DNA from: Cryptomeria japonica
Lineage: Eukaryota; Streptophyta; Pinopsida; Cupressales; Cupressaceae
NCBI RefSeq assembly: GCF_030272615.1
Contig: NC_081412.1
Location: 674,062,323-674,126,322 of the forward strand
Direction: 5' to 3'
DNA length: 64,000 nt
The translations under genes and the position numbers were made by a program. Shown in pieces: positions 35,161-48,049 of this stretch (position 1 is the first letter of the stretch; each line of letters begins with the position of its first letter). The notes under the pieces were generated by a model, which was given only the letters and a program-made list of their open reading frames with translations, did no database searches and had not been told where the DNA came from.

Positions 35161-35559
35161 GTCTCAAACTTAAGAGTCCTAAATTTTTTATTTGATTATT
35201 TTATTTTGAAATCACTTATGATGTCTAAAAATTTAGGAAAATAATGTCATGGGTTGCTATGTTGGGACTATGACATTTGTTTTTTATTTGCTATGATGAT
35301 TACTAGGTCAATGGAAGAGTCACCAGGAGTGATTATTTGACAATTGGTATTAATCATGTAGTTCACTTTTGACAAGTGGTGTGAGGTAGGTGTTGCATAT
35401 GGCAAGATGATATTTATGGGTGGGTCATGTGGTAGTGCTTTGGAAAGTTACTATGTGCAATGTGTCATGGTAATGGTAACTTGTTTTAATAAAACTAATA
35501 TTTTAAGTATATGAGTTGATTTTGGAAACCATGGATGCTTAAATTCACTCATGTGTTGA

Positions 35560-35949
35560 GATCCATATATATGTGGCCTATTAGTGTATTTTGTATGACA
35601 AGGTTGAGTATTTTCTAAGTTTTTATGTGCTAGGATTTTCTCTAGAGTATTATGTTATTGTAATTATTCCTAAAGCGCATTGTCTTTGTGTATTATATTA
35701 TAGTTATTGGTTGTTATTGATAATACAATTGATATCTAGCTTTTGGAGTGGGTTTTTTTTTCTCTTGAAAGGCTTTTCCCATGTAAATCTAGTGTCATGA
35801 GTTTATTCGTTTAAATATGAATTCGTATGTGTTTAGCTAATTTGTAACTGTTAAAGGGTCTGTAAGAAATTTTCACATTCACTCTTATGTTAGATTTAGT
35901 ATTTGGAAGCATTATTCCACACTTCTTCCTTTCATTTGGAATTAGAGCC
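35560..35949 (+). mobile_element. LTR 3' end with primer-binding site
   Basis: Sequence typical of the end of a plant LTR (TTATTGATAATACAATTG, then TTTCTCTTGAAAGGCTTTTC and CATGTAAATC at about 35710-35790) ends CCTTTCA at about 35933. It is followed by TGGAATTAGAGCC (35937-35949), a variant of the TGGTATCAGAGCC primer-binding site. The internal region should therefore lie to the right. The left LTR boundary is not defined. Confidence 0.6.
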
Positions 35950-37300
35950 TAGCCAACTTTGTTTTGATAATAAAAGCGAGATAGGCCTGTACCATTAAAT
36001 ATCCACAATATGATACTTGGGATGCATGAGGAATGTGCACCCAACCAAAAATTCCCCCACTAACACAAAGAAAACTCCCAAGAGGGATACTCGAGGACCA
36101 ACAATAAAACTAAAAAACTAGAAGGATTAAAACACCAAAAAAAAAAACACACCTGAAACACAAAAACTAACAAACCACCCATGAAAGGGACAAAGAGATG
36201 GCCAACTACATGAGGGAGTGTCTATCCTACCAACCCTGGCATAAACTTATGACTTTGTTAGAAAAAGACACCTTTTTGAAAGACCCAAACCCAGAGCCAG
36301 AAGACACAAAAGCAGAATCCTAAGTATCTTTCAACAGGGACTCTGTGTTGCTAGCACTTGCAATCATAGCCTCAGTCTTCATACGCTTATTCTCCCTTTT
36401 CCTATTAAGCTCACTCTGTATGGTCTACATAGCCTAGAGAGGAGTTATACATGTTGGCAGGCTTCTTGTAGGCCAAGATGACCTCCTCAACTTTAATTTT
36501 AAAGGCCTCCTAGGATCGCCTAATATCTTTCATTTTCAATTTAGTTCCAGCCATATTAAGGGTAATCCCACAATAGCGAGTTACACTTTTTAGCCAACTT
36601 TGACATTGAAATAATCATTTTGAGAAAAAACTTCACATTCAAACACCTATTACTGCTATTTAAATGTAAGGAGTCTATAGATGATGTGAACTAGTGATTT
36701 GTGAAATTTTGTGTGTAGATTATAAATATATTTTTTTGAAACTCTTTGGGATCAATTTGTATCCATTTTTCTATCACCTTCAAAAACTAGTTTTTTTACA
36801 GTAAACAACATTTTTAAAGAGTGGTACTCATTTGATAAGCCATAACTTTTTCTCTAAAATAGATATGAATGTGATTCTTTCAAATTTAATTTTGTAAAAT
36901 CCATATCTAATGTTTGCAATTGGTTTCATAACATTATCTTCAATATTTCATATTTTATTAAGTTTTGAAGTCAAGTTAATTGTAATTTTGACATATGTTC
37001 ATTTGGTAGCTCATAACTTCTTGTGTATGTATCAATTTTTTTTATTTTACTTTTTCTTGGTTGGAAAGAGGACTTCAATATCTATTATGTAGATACTGTT
37101 AAGAATTTTTTTCACTTGTTTACTATTTTTCCATAAGCATTGAATATAGAAGTTGATGTTCGGTGTGAAACCTATGTTTTGTTAATCTTTAAAAAAAAAT
37201 CATAATAAACAATATATATTAAAAAATAATAATCATTAGAAAACTCACTTCGAAGACAACTATCATGAATTTGGGTTTGTCAAAATTGATCCATTTGAGC
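35950..37300. other. No gene seen; retroelement internal debris
   Basis: Downstream of the LTR and PBS no gag domain is readable on the + strand. Minus-strand segments near 36000-36300 and 36480-36610 (for example KLKMKDIRRS, AFKIKVEEVILAY) look once coding but belong to no family I recognise. 36650-37280 is AT-rich. Confidence 0.4.
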
Positions 37301-37369
37301 CCCAATTTGAGCTTCAAAGGCCAAAAAATTTGCAAAAACTAGGAGAGTTTTGGGGGGGAGACCTCTAAT

Positions 37370-37510
37370 AAGGAGATTCAATAAAATATATGTTCTATTG
37401 AAAGGGGTTCGATAGAAACCCTTAGTGTTCAATTGAACCCATGTTTTATCAAAACCCCTTGGCCCAAATATTGTTATAGCGACCATGTTCTATCAAACAT
37501 GACCCATTTT
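37370..37510. repeat. Short palindrome-like motif cluster left of the 37.9-39.6 kb CT array
   Basis: Four related motifs in 120 bases: GTTCTATTGAAAGGGGTTCGATAG (two overlapping cores), GTTCAATTGAACC, GTTTTATCAAAACC and GTTCTATCAAAC. Each is a near palindrome. Confidence 0.5.
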
Positions 37511-37914
37511 ATCTGTTGTCATTTAAAAAGAAACCCCTGTCGGGCAATTTTAATTATTTTTTGGCTATGAATGATTTCATATAAATATAGATGTTTTTTT
37601 CTCTTTTTTACATATCAAATTTGAATGATAATTCAAATTTTTCACAAAGAAGGGATTTTGAAGTGTATTTTGTTGGTGTAGAATTTTCAAAGGGCATTTT
37701 TCAAAGGAAGGACATAACAAATAAAATGACAAGGGTAAATAAGGCTGCGCAAAATTATTCACTTGAAATGGAACGAAGACATTGTGAACAAGAATTGGCA
37801 AGATATCATAGGAAGAAAATAGGCATGCATGTTTACAATTTATAATTTATCAACCCCATTTAAATTAATTAAATTATAAAATATAATAGAAATACAAGTT
37901 GACTAAAAATTAAA

Positions 37915-38171
37915 ATACTCTCTCTCACATTTTACTCTTCTTTAAAGGTGATTAAAATAAAAATACTCTCTCTCTCTCACTCCATTTTACTCTTCTTAGG
38001 TGATTACTGAATATTTTTAAGGCTCTCTCTCCCTCCCCCTCTCTCTAGATCCTTTTAGTCTTCTTAGGTGAATAAAGATCTCTCTCTCCCTCTCTCTCTC
38101 CTTTTTTAAGTCTTCAATCTAAGAGATTATTAAGGATTTTCTCACTTAATCTCCTACTCTATAGGTGTTTT

Positions 38172-38209
<38 letters not shown>

Positions 38210-38253
38210 TTCCTCTTCTTAGGTGATCAAGTAGTTTTAGTCTCTCCCACTAA

Positions 38254-38298
<45 letters not shown>

Positions 38299-38706
38299 GT
38301 GATTAAAGATTTCTAGGATCTCTCTCTCTTACCCTCTTACTCTCTTGAGATGTTTCTAGCATAGTTACCCTTAAGAATCTCTCTCCGACTCTCTCCCTTT
38401 AGTCTTCTTAGGTGATTCAAAAGTTTGTTTAGTCTCTCTCTCTCTCTAGATCCTTTGTCTTCCTAGGTGATTAAATATGTTTAGTCTCTCTCTCCTTAAT
38501 TACCTTACTACTTTTAATCTCTCCCCTTAAGACTCTCTTTCTATCTCAATATCTCTCTCTGTGTCTCCTTGTCTCTCTATCTCTCTGTCTCTCTATCTCT
38601 CTCTCCTTTTCTAAGTCTTCAATGAGGGCGATTATTAAGGATTTTTAGGATCTTTCTCTCTTTCTCTTCTACGCTCTTTATAGGTTTTTTTATTGGCTCT
38701 ACTTAA

Positions 38707-38787
<81 letters not shown>

Positions 38788-38872
38788 TCCTCTTTAGTCT
38801 TCTTAAGTGATTTAAAAGTATGTTTAGTCTCTCTCTGGATCCTTCTAGCCTTCATAGGTAATTAAATATTTT

Positions 38873-38939
<67 letters not shown>

Positions 38940-39030
38940 TTTAGTCTTCTTATAGATTATTAAATATTTTTAGGATCTCTCTCTCACTCTCCTACTCTCT
39001 TTAGTTGTTTCTAGCATAGATCCCCTTAAG

Positions 39031-39108
<78 letters not shown>

Positions 39109-39625
39109 TTTAGTCTTCTTATAGATTATTAAATATTTTTAGGATCTCTCTCTCACTCTCCTACTCTCTTTAGTTGTTTCTAGCATAGATCCCCTTAAGA
39201 ATCTCTCTCTCTCTCCCTCTCTCTCTTTAGTCTTCTTAGATAATTTAAAAGCATGTTTAGTCTCTCTCTACATCCTTTTAGTCTTGCAAGGTGATTAAAT
39301 ATGTTTAGTCTCTCTCTTTCCCCCCTTTCAGACTTTTCAAAGGTTATTAAATATTTTTAGGATCTCTCTCTCTTACTAACCTAGTCTCTTTAGTTGTTTC
39401 TAGTATAGATCCCCTTAAGGAAATCTCTCTCTCTCTCTCATTGTCTCTTTTTCTTTGTCTCTCTCTCTCTCTTACTCTCCTATTCTCTTTATAGGTATTT
39501 TTTGTCTCTCCCCTTAAGACTCTCTCTCTATCTAGTCTTCTTAAAGGTTATTAAATATTTTTAGGATCTCTCTCTCTCCCCCACCCCTTAAGTCTATCTA
39601 TAGTCAAATTTGAATACAATTCTAA
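37915..39625. repeat. E3-like (CT)n array with a recurring core
   Basis: Pyrimidine-rich on the + strand. Perfect (CT)n tracts of 40-100 bases are separated by a conserved core of the type TAGTCTTCTTAGGTGATTAA followed by ATATTTTTAGG. Around sixteen cores are visible (for example near 37990, 38050, 38215, 38400, 38460, 38800, 38940, 39110, 39225, 39535). The unit starting near 38937 is repeated almost exactly near 39107. No coding function; no terminal repeat like that of E1 found. Confidence 0.8.
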
Positions 39626-39639
39626 GCTTCTTTTTCTTA

Positions 39640-39935
39640 TAAATTTTATTCGGTTTGTAGCTATCGCTCTACAAGCATTAGCTCAAGTATAATTTCAAGC
39701 TGTAGAGGTTGGAGAAGGGTCGACCCAAGATCCAAAAATTATACATCTTTAATTCTTGAGCTCTCTCTCTCTTTATATCCATATCTCTCCATCTATCCCA
39801 TTTAGTCATTATAATTAATTTTGTACTATATAGATTAAAATGTTTTTTTTTTTGTGTACTATCTAGATTAATTTTGTAATGTAATGCGTTAAGAATCTAA
39901 GATAGAATATTCTTAAACATTCTTAAGGAAGAGAA
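39640..39935. other. No gene seen
   Basis: AT-rich transition between the CT array and the gypsy gag remnant. Confidence 0.4.
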
Positions 39936-39939
39936 CAAT

Positions 39940-41640
39940 AAACATGGACAATTGTAGAAATGATATCAAGGCATATGAACCCATAGACAACCTCATGGCT
40001 AAGTTGGATCAAATTTTGACTACGATTAACCAAACTCGGGCTAAACTCATTGATTCGAAATAATGGATTATGAGTCAAAATGCAACCAGAGAGGAAGAAC
40101 AAGAATCCCAGTATAGGGAGAACTTCAATAGGCATGAACATACCACACATGGTGAGAACCGAGGAGAACACTCCAAAGATCAAATTTAAGTTGAAATGTG
40201 GAAATATTTGGCCCATGAAATAACACATGATATAGAGAAGGTCACTTCGCACAAATTCAAGGGATCAATATTGGGAGATGCCATCGAAGCCTAGTTGACA
40301 TAAAACGAGAATTATTTTGAGAATAAAAACTATTATAAAAGTACTAAAGTAGTTTGTGAATCTTTTCAATTGTTCAGAGAGTTAACCACACGGTGGGAGA
40401 ATAATTTGACTAAGATAGGTCTGAAACTAACCCACATGACAAGGAAACTATTTTTGGAAATATTTAGACAATTATGGCTACCCCCAAAAAAATTGACTAT
40501 AAAATGATAAACTTCTAAGACCTAAAGAAAGGGGAGCTCACGGTTAATGAATACTAGGAGAAGTTCACATGATTTTTAAAATATGTATTGTAGTTTCAAG
40601 AAGATGAAAGATTTCAGGTCTAAAAATTCATCATGGTTCTTAACAATTGTATTAGTGGAGTAGGAGATGTCCTAGCACCTACTACTATGGATTAAGCTTA
40701 TTAGAAGGCAACCAGACAAGAACAATGAATTAAAAATGATGATTTGATTAGACTAGGAATCAAAAGAAGGTTAGGTGGACTCAACTATCTCAACCTTTCA
40801 AAAGGAAGGGCAAAAAACATGAATCTATAAAGAAGAGTGAAAAAGGATACAAGGGAAATAAACAAGATAAGAAATGATATAATAATTCTAGAAAGGAAGG
40901 GAATTCCTCTTTCAAGGGTACCAAAAGGAGAGGACTGCCAAGTGGATTCTTTACATGTGGTGGAGATCATTATGTAAACCAATATACAACCAAGAACCAA
41001 GGTGGGTAACAACAAATAAATCTACTGCCATCACAACAAATAAATTTTTGGTAGAGAATGCATGTGACTCTATATAACAACCAAGCAGTATTCTAGATCA
41101 CACCAATTGAAACAATAGGTATGTTATACGAGAACAAAGTAACCATTCTTATAAAGATTAGTGCCACATAATGGTTTTTATCACCCAAGTTATTAAGTAG
41201 GTTTCTAAAAAGGGTTAGTTATATGGCCAACCCTTAGACAAAAGAATATGTCAGTTAGTTGAGATCTTGAGTAGAGCAATGTTTATTTCAAGATACGGTT
41301 AAAATTTTGGGATTAGTAACTAAGGTCAATTTTTATGTAGCACCCTTAGGTTCCCATGATGTGATACTAGGAATAAATTGGTTATGGAGGCATAGGGATA
41401 AGTTAGACTGATTTTTTAAAATAGTAGAATGTTTGGATGACCTTTGAAACAAGGTGTATATCCAAGGATCTCAATGAAAGGTCAAGGTACCATAAATTTT
41501 TTCTATGTAGTTGAAGTCGAGTAATAGGAAAATATATCAAGATATAATGAATGGGTGATAAGACATGTGAAGAGGAGACATTTGTCACATGACTACATAT
41601 TTTTAGATTATGATCCATGTGAATGAGTTGCAGGGTTAGG
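39940..41640 (+). pseudogene. Ty3/gypsy gag-protease remnant
   Basis: Gag-like helical region: HKFKGSILGDAIEA, stop, then ESFQLFRELTTRWENN and LTHMTRKLFLEIFRQLW. After a frame change in A7 at 40486-40492: IDYKMINF, stop, DLKKGELTVNEY, stop, EKFT and FLKYVL, resembling the retrotransposon gag motif DF..LKQG..TV.EY...F...YV. Further on, VNFYVAPLGSHDVILGINWL at about 41330-41385 matches the end of a plant retropepsin domain (DVILGMDWL type). Most stops in the gag part are TAA or TAG at places where Gln fits (40292, 40301, 40516, 40555, 40591, 40621, 40693, 40702); two are TGA (40570, 40726). RT and integrase are not seen here. Confidence 0.75.
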
Positions 41641-41885
41641 ATTAGATAGAACGGGATAATGAATGAATTATATTTATTTAATTAATAGTTGAAAAATGTG
41701 GGATTAGAATGATGAAACAAATAATAAATATTTATTTAACTCTTGGAAAGAATAAATAATAAATATTCAATTTTTGTAATTCTCTATATAAAATATTTTC
41801 CAAAATTTTGGTGCAGCACTTGAAAAGCCTCTTTCCTAGGCTGATCTTTGTCAAACAAAATAGTTTTTCCATGAGGCATCAAATT
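41641..41885. other. No gene seen
   Basis: AT-rich spacer between the gypsy and LINE remnants; nothing recognised. Confidence 0.4.
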
Positions 41886-41889
41886 TTAG

Positions 41890-43660
41890 ACCCTATTATG
41901 ATTGTGTGTGAGAACATTCACTCTTTATTGATTAACAAAAATCCTGGTTTCCTTTTGAAATTAGATCTTCCCTAAGCCTATGACCATGCTAATTGGCAAT
42001 TTCTTTTCAAGGTGTTGTAGGCTTTTAGTTTTGGGAGTAACTTTTTGCAATTGATTTCTCAGCTGTTGACTAGTCTTAAATTCTATGTCATCATAAATGG
42101 TTCCCCCTTTGGTTCTTTCCAAGTGTCCAAAGGTTTATGAAAAGGGGATCCTATCTCTCCTTTCCTATTTATCTTCAAGGGGGAAGCCCTTAGTAGACTT
42201 ATTTAGCATGAGGTGTAGTTTGGTATTCTGAAGGGCTTGGCCTCGTCCTCTTCCCCGCAAGTATGCTCTCATCAATGCTTTGTTCATGACACTATTTTTC
42301 TTGGTGAAAGCTTTATGTCGAAAGTGAGGAATCTTAAGAAGGCTATGTTTCAGTATGAAGAGGCATCCGGTTAGAAAATTGGTCTTCCCAAGAGCTCTAT
42401 CTTCTTTTTTAATACTTCAGAGAGGAGACAAGCCAAGATTTCTCAAATTCTTGGTTTCCAAATTGCTACACTCCCTTCCACCTATATGGGGTCCCCCTTT
42501 GTGTAGGCCCAACTCATGATTCCTTTCGCTCTATCCTTATTGACAAGTTTCAAGCTAAACTAGTGGGTTGGAAAGGGGATCTCCTTAGCCAAGTTGGGAA
42601 ACTTCAATTGATAAAATCCTCAATGCAAAATCTGCATATCTATGCTATGAGCCTCTTCCATGTTCTGACAAAAATTGCATCCCAAACGAAACTTGTTCAC
42701 AAGAATTTTTTGTGGATTGGATCAAAAATCAAGTGAAGATTGTACCTTGTTGCTTGGGACCAAGTATGCATGCCCAAAAAACTTGGAGATGTTCCCATAG
42801 GAAAGATCGATAAATTTAATGAATCCCTTATGGATATACAAATTTGGAGATCCATGAAGGATAACAATGAATGGATTTCCATTGTTAACAATAAATATCT
42901 TGTTTCTTATGAGAACTTTCAAAAAAAATTATGTAATGAGAGACAATTGGCCGCTTCCTCAATGCTTTAGAATAACATCTCAAAGAACAAATCTTCTATG
43001 TTAAAAGGTCTTTGGTGGTCCTTTGAAAATGTAGTGAGGATTCTTTTTTTGGATGATTGGTGGTGGGTTGATGCTCTCCTTTCCCAATTAAACTGGGCTC
43101 CTATCTTAAGGACTTTTTCTTTAATTAGATCGGTTGCTAAGTTGTGGATTATATTAAGAATAAAAGGTGGATTAATCTTATGGATTTGTATTTATCTCTC
43201 ACCCTTTACAAAACTAGCTTTTTGTTATCCACATCCTAAAAATTCTTGAGGACGATTTGGTGTCGAATGATTGATCTAGTGGTACCTTCTCTATCTCCAA
43301 TACCTTCAATTTATAGTTGAAAGTGTTGGCTCCCAAATGCTTTTGGGCCCTTATATGGAACTCGCATCTGATTTCAAAGATCAATATTTTCTTTTAACTC
43401 CTTGTGTATAACAAGATTCTTACTATTGATAATATTTGCAAGAGGGGTTTGGCCATTCCTAATAGATGCCATCTTTGTAAAGAGAATGTCGAAGACTCAT
43501 CTCATCTCTTGATGGATTGCAATTATGGGAGATATTTGATCCCATTCCCTTAATTTATGGTCTTTAGAATGGGTCTTTCTTGCTGCTTTGGTAGATTATT
43601 CATTCCAATGGATTATTCCTTCCTCTAATCCCTCTCTTCAACTACTATAACTTATTTTAT
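41890..43660 (+). pseudogene. L1-type LINE reverse transcriptase remnant
   Basis: Plant non-LTR RT landmarks appear in order across several frames: INGSPFGSFQVSKGL, stop, KGDPISPFLFIFKGEALSRL at about 42100-42200, then HQCFVHDTIFLGES at about 42270-42310 (the usual F-x-DD core, here FVHD), KIGLPKSSIFFFNTSERRQA, KISQILGFQIATLPSTYMG, and the zinc-binding RVT segment ICKRGLAIPNRCHLCKENVE at about 43425-43490 followed by DSSHLLMDCNY. The catalytic Asp is substituted and many stops are present. No endonuclease domain is seen upstream. Confidence 0.85.
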
Positions 43661-43899
43661 AGCTAATTATACAATCATTGTGTTTATTTTATGTTGTATC
43701 CTAGGGTCAAGTGGTTTTCGGCAGGGTGTTTACAGACAAATTTTTAGGCCCATCCTGGGTGGCATCTGAAATAGATTGGAGCCCACTTCATGTGAAAAAT
43801 GGAGAAATAAAACTAAGGTTTGGGATGAAGTGTTGGGGGGAGGAATTATTCCCTACATAGAGAAATTTGATGGCCATGACCCTAGGGCTTCTTTCCTCT

Positions 43900-45400
43900 T
43901 CATCAAAAGATAGAATAATGGTGTTTGGGGGTGAATTTGTGGTGGATGAGAGGCTCATTGCCAAGGTTATTGGGATGCTTATGGATGGGAGGAAATTTTA
44001 CAGAGGCAAGAAAGCAACTGAGGAAGCTCTTGAAATCTTTTTCTAGAAGAACAAGATGGCTAAAGTCCGTCACACTATTTATCGAGGATACAATCAAGAG
44101 GACTTTAAATCCCTATGGGCAGATGTTGCTGAATTTATTATGAGGTACATTACACTTGACTGATGCCATAAAAGCATTTTTACCTATCATTTCACTATTC
44201 TAAACCATTTTAGGCATGATAGGTGTATTTTAGTTGGCTTTTATTTTCTTTCATCTATGTGCAATAGTGTTAATGACCACCTAAAAAATAGATTTCCCTT
44301 GTTCTTCATTAGTTTTTAATCCTCCTGATTGTTGAACATGATAAATCCCTTGAGATAAAGCCTCACCCCTCAACCTCTAGGAATAACAATATCCACTATG
44401 CCCAAAATATCCTTTGGCACTACACTTATGAATCCATAGAGTTTGAATCTGCTGATGAAGATTCTTTCCACTTGGGTACCCACAAAAAAAGACTTCTTCT
44501 AAGAGAAAGGGTTTTGTTTTGGATAAAAAATAGTTTGACAAGGGATACTCTGATTACGCCCCTTCTGATGAGTTTGTTCTAGATTCCTTTAGCCTTGGCT
44601 CTACCAAAAAGGGAAAGGCCTCCAAGGCCCTAAGCTTTGATGGTAATAAAAAGAATTTTGGGTTGGGATCTACCTCATTTATGAATAGAAAATCCCCCCC
44701 AAAGGTCTCTCAAGGAAACAAAATTGCTAAGAAAAAAGTGGATGAAAATATGGATAGTTGTATTCCTCTTGGGTTTGATGAGGATCGATAGAACCTAGAT
44801 TTCCATATTGAAATCCCAGTTGAATTGGGTTGCGGTGGATATAGAGGGTGGTGCAAAATTTGTGAAGGTTTCCATGGATGGACAAACTAGTTTCTTCATT
44901 TGGTTGGTTGTGGAGATTTTAGGATTGAAAAGAAAGATCAATAACCTTACTAATAGATAGAGTACTTCAAAATTCCCATCCTTAGACAACATGAACAACT
45001 TGCTTGACCTCAGCAAGAAGCTGGTGACAAATGTTAAGATCATCAAGAATGACCATGAAGAAAAAATTATGAACATGGAGGTGGCTTTGGATAAGGTCAA
45101 TGAGAAAGTGAGAGTTGCTATTGCAGTGACCTAAACAACCATGACTGATAGCATGGAGGGCCTTCGGAGATTGAATGAAAAATCCCAATCTCTCAATGCC
45201 TCACCCACAACCACTCATTCTTCTCCCTCAATATAAGTTTGTGGTAAGGAAAAGGAGAAGGTATCCATTATGGAAGGTGAGACTCAGACTAATCAGGAAC
45301 CCTCAATGCACACATCTAGTAGGGATAAAGGTAAGAAGGTTAAAGATAACAATATATAGGATCTTGCAGAGACAATAGGATTTTTATTGATTAAAATATT
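43900..45400 (+). pseudogene. Unrecognised retroelement-associated ORF with a helical C-terminal part
   Basis: A frame from about 43917 reads FVVDERLIAKVIGMLMDGRK and FYRGKKATEEALEIFF, a TAG, then FKSLWADVAEFIMRYITLD, a stop, TYHFTILNHFRHDRC and NSVNDHLKN. The order (short N-terminal module, W..V..F..RY module, LNHFRH-type helix) recalls lineage-specific 'putative plant transposon protein' ORFs, but I cannot name the family. From about 44860 another frame is rich in Lys/Glu/Asn with a likely coiled coil (LDLSKKLVTNVKIIKNDHEE and KIMNMEVALDKVNEKVRVAI). Stops and frame changes throughout. Confidence 0.5.
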
Positions 45401-45740
45401 AAGACTATTCAAATTCTAAATGAAATTGTATAATCTTTGGGCTATTAGACCCTGTTTTCTATTGTTTGGGTTTCAGATTCCTGTAAAACATATTTTACTC
45501 TAATAAAAAACTATAGGAAAAATAAGGCTAATGAATTAGTTAAGTAAATAAATATATATATTTAATTAAGTGAGGATATTTTAGATGTTTACAATTCCTT
45601 TATTGAGTTTTGAATCAAAAGCATCCTATTGTATGCAAGCTAAGAAATGAGAATGAATATCAAAAACATGTCAAATGGACCGACAAAAAATAGTCCATTA
45701 AAGCCAAAAAAGTAGGAAATTTTTTTTATAAAAAAAATTT
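45401..45740. other. No gene seen
   Basis: AT-rich sequence between the coiled-coil ORF and the next motif cluster. Confidence 0.4.
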
Positions 45741-45744
45741 GCTC

Positions 45745-45890
45745 ACATTTTATGAAACACAAAATGCACTCAAATTTTGTGCTTTATGAAATGTGCTCAC
45801 ATTTTGTGAAACATAAAAAATGAGTGTGTTTCATGTTCCACATAACAAAAGAACGTTTTGTGCAACATGAAACATGATGTTATATAAAAT
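45745..45890. repeat. TTTTGTG/CACAAAA motif cluster left of the 45.9-48.0 kb CT array
   Basis: Repeats of GCTCACATTTTATGAAACAC, AAAATTTTGTGC, GCTCACATTTTGTGAAACAT, TTTTGTGCAACATGAAACAT; several are near palindromes. It sits beside a CT array, as do the clusters of E1, E2 and 37.4 kb. Confidence 0.5.
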
Positions 45891-45899
45891 AAAAAACAT

Positions 45900-47970
45900 C
45901 TCTCTTCACTTTTTTTTCTCATATCTCTCTACCTAACTCTCCCTCTCTCTCTACCAATACCTCCCTATAACCTATCTCTCTTTCTCTCTTACTCTTACCA
46001 ACCCCCCTCTCCCTTCATTTCTCTACTTCCTTAACTCTCTAACCCACACTTCCTCCTTCCTTCCCTCTCTACTATTTTCCTCACCTCTCTATCTCCCTGG
46101 CTCTCTATTTCTCTAGCTCTCTCTCTATGTCTTTTTATCTCTTTAATATTTTTATTCCTTCCTACCTCTCACTCCCTCCCTCCCTCCCTCCCTCCTCTCT
46201 ACTCTTTTTGTCATCTCTCTCCTACCTCTCCCTCATTGCTTCCTCCTCTCTCTACCCTTTTTCTCACTTCTCTCTCTACTAGTCCCTCTCCTTCACTCTC
46301 TACTATTTTTCTCACCTCTACTATTCATCTCTCCCTCTCTCTCCCTTTCTAACTATCTAACTCTCTTTTCTCCTTTCCTCTTTGTCTACACTACTTCTAA
46401 TATATCTCTCTACCTCCATTTCTCCTAACTTCTCCACTCTTTTCTCACATATCTCTCTAGCTGATTCTCCCTCTCCCTCTTTATTATCAATCCTCTCTAT
46501 ACCTACACATCCCTCCCTTACTACTCTAACTCTCTCTACCTATCTATCTACCTCCCTCTCTATCAATACTCTCCCAACCCTCTCTCCTACCTTTTCTAAT
46601 CTCTTTTTCACATCTCTCCCTTTCCCTCTACCTCTCTCACTTCCTACCCCTCACTTACTACCTACACCTCCTCTTCCTCTCTCTCTTACCCCTCCTTTCC
46701 TCTCTTCTCTTTTTTCTCACCTCTCTCTAAATAACTCTCCTACTCTCTCTCTTTCTTACCAACCCAACCTACACCTACATCTCCCTCAATTCCTACCTAA
46801 AGCTCTCTCAATATTTCTCTCCATGTCACTCACCCTAAATCTCCCAAACTCTCCCTCTCCTAATCACTCTACTCTCTCTCTCTAAATATCTCTCTCCTAC
46901 CCACTCTACTCTTTTTCTCATCTCTCTCTAGCTTTCTCCCTAGATATAACTCTCATTAACTCTTTCTTTCTCTAACTCTCTCTAACCTTTATCTCTCTAT
47001 TTCTCCCCTTTCCTAACTTTCACTCCCTTCATCCATTTTCCACTATCTACTCTTTTCTCACCCCTCTCTATCTCTCCTTACCTATCACTCCATATCTACT
47101 ATTTTTCTTACTTTTCTTTGTATCTCTCTCTCTAACCAAATCCCTACCTCCTTCCTTCCCTCTCTTATTTTTTTCCCACCTTTTCTCTACCTCGAGCTCT
47201 TTCTCTCTCTATCTCCCTCTCACTCTCTTTCTCACTCTCTCAATTTATATCCCTTTCTTCTAACTCGCTCCTTGCATCCTTCTCTTTCTTCTCTATTTCT
47301 CACCTATCTCTCTACATATCACTCCACTACCTCCTCTCTTTACCCTTTTTTCTCACATCTTTGTCTATCTCTCCTTCGCTTAATGCTCTCTCTTTCTTTT
47401 GTTCCCTCTTTGATCTCTCTCCATCCATCCTTAAATCTCTATGTTTCTCTTCCTCTCTCACTTTTTCCCTCTTTACTTCTCTCTAAATCTCCCCTTTTAT
47501 CTCCCATCCTACCTATCACTCTCTCCCTCCTAGCCTGAGTAATATCTTTCTTACCTTTCTCTATTTATCTCTCCTTTACCTCTCTCTCTCTCTCTACAAC
47601 TTTGTCTTCCCCTCCATCCTTCCCTCTACTTTATTGCTATTTATCTCTCTACCTAATTCTCTCCTTGCCTCTTTGTGCTCTCTCTACCACTCCTTTCCTC
47701 CTTTCCTCTCTACTCTTTTTCTCACCTCTTTGTATCTATTTATTTCCCTCTCTAACTCTTTCCATCCCCTCTATCTATTTCTCTCCCTCCCTAACTCTCA
47801 CTCACTCCCTACATCCTTTCCATTATACTCTATTTATCGCCTATGCCTCTATCTATCTCTCCTTTCTTACCTCTATTGCCTTGCCTCCTTCCTTCTCTAC
47901 CCTTTTGCTCACCCCTATCTCTCTATCTCTATACTACTCTCCCCCTCCCTCTCCAGTTTTGACCTTATCT

Positions 47971-48046
<76 letters not shown>
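45900..48046. repeat. E4-like (CT)n-based array
   Basis: 2.1 kb of pyrimidine-rich + strand with a loose unit of the type CTCTACTCTTTTTCTCACC then TCTCTCTACCT, ending in a perfect (CT)n at about 47970-48046. The long frames are Ser/Leu/Pro-rich artefacts. No terminal inverted repeats found. Confidence 0.8.
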
Positions 48047-48048
<2 letters not shown>

Positions 48049-48049
48049 G

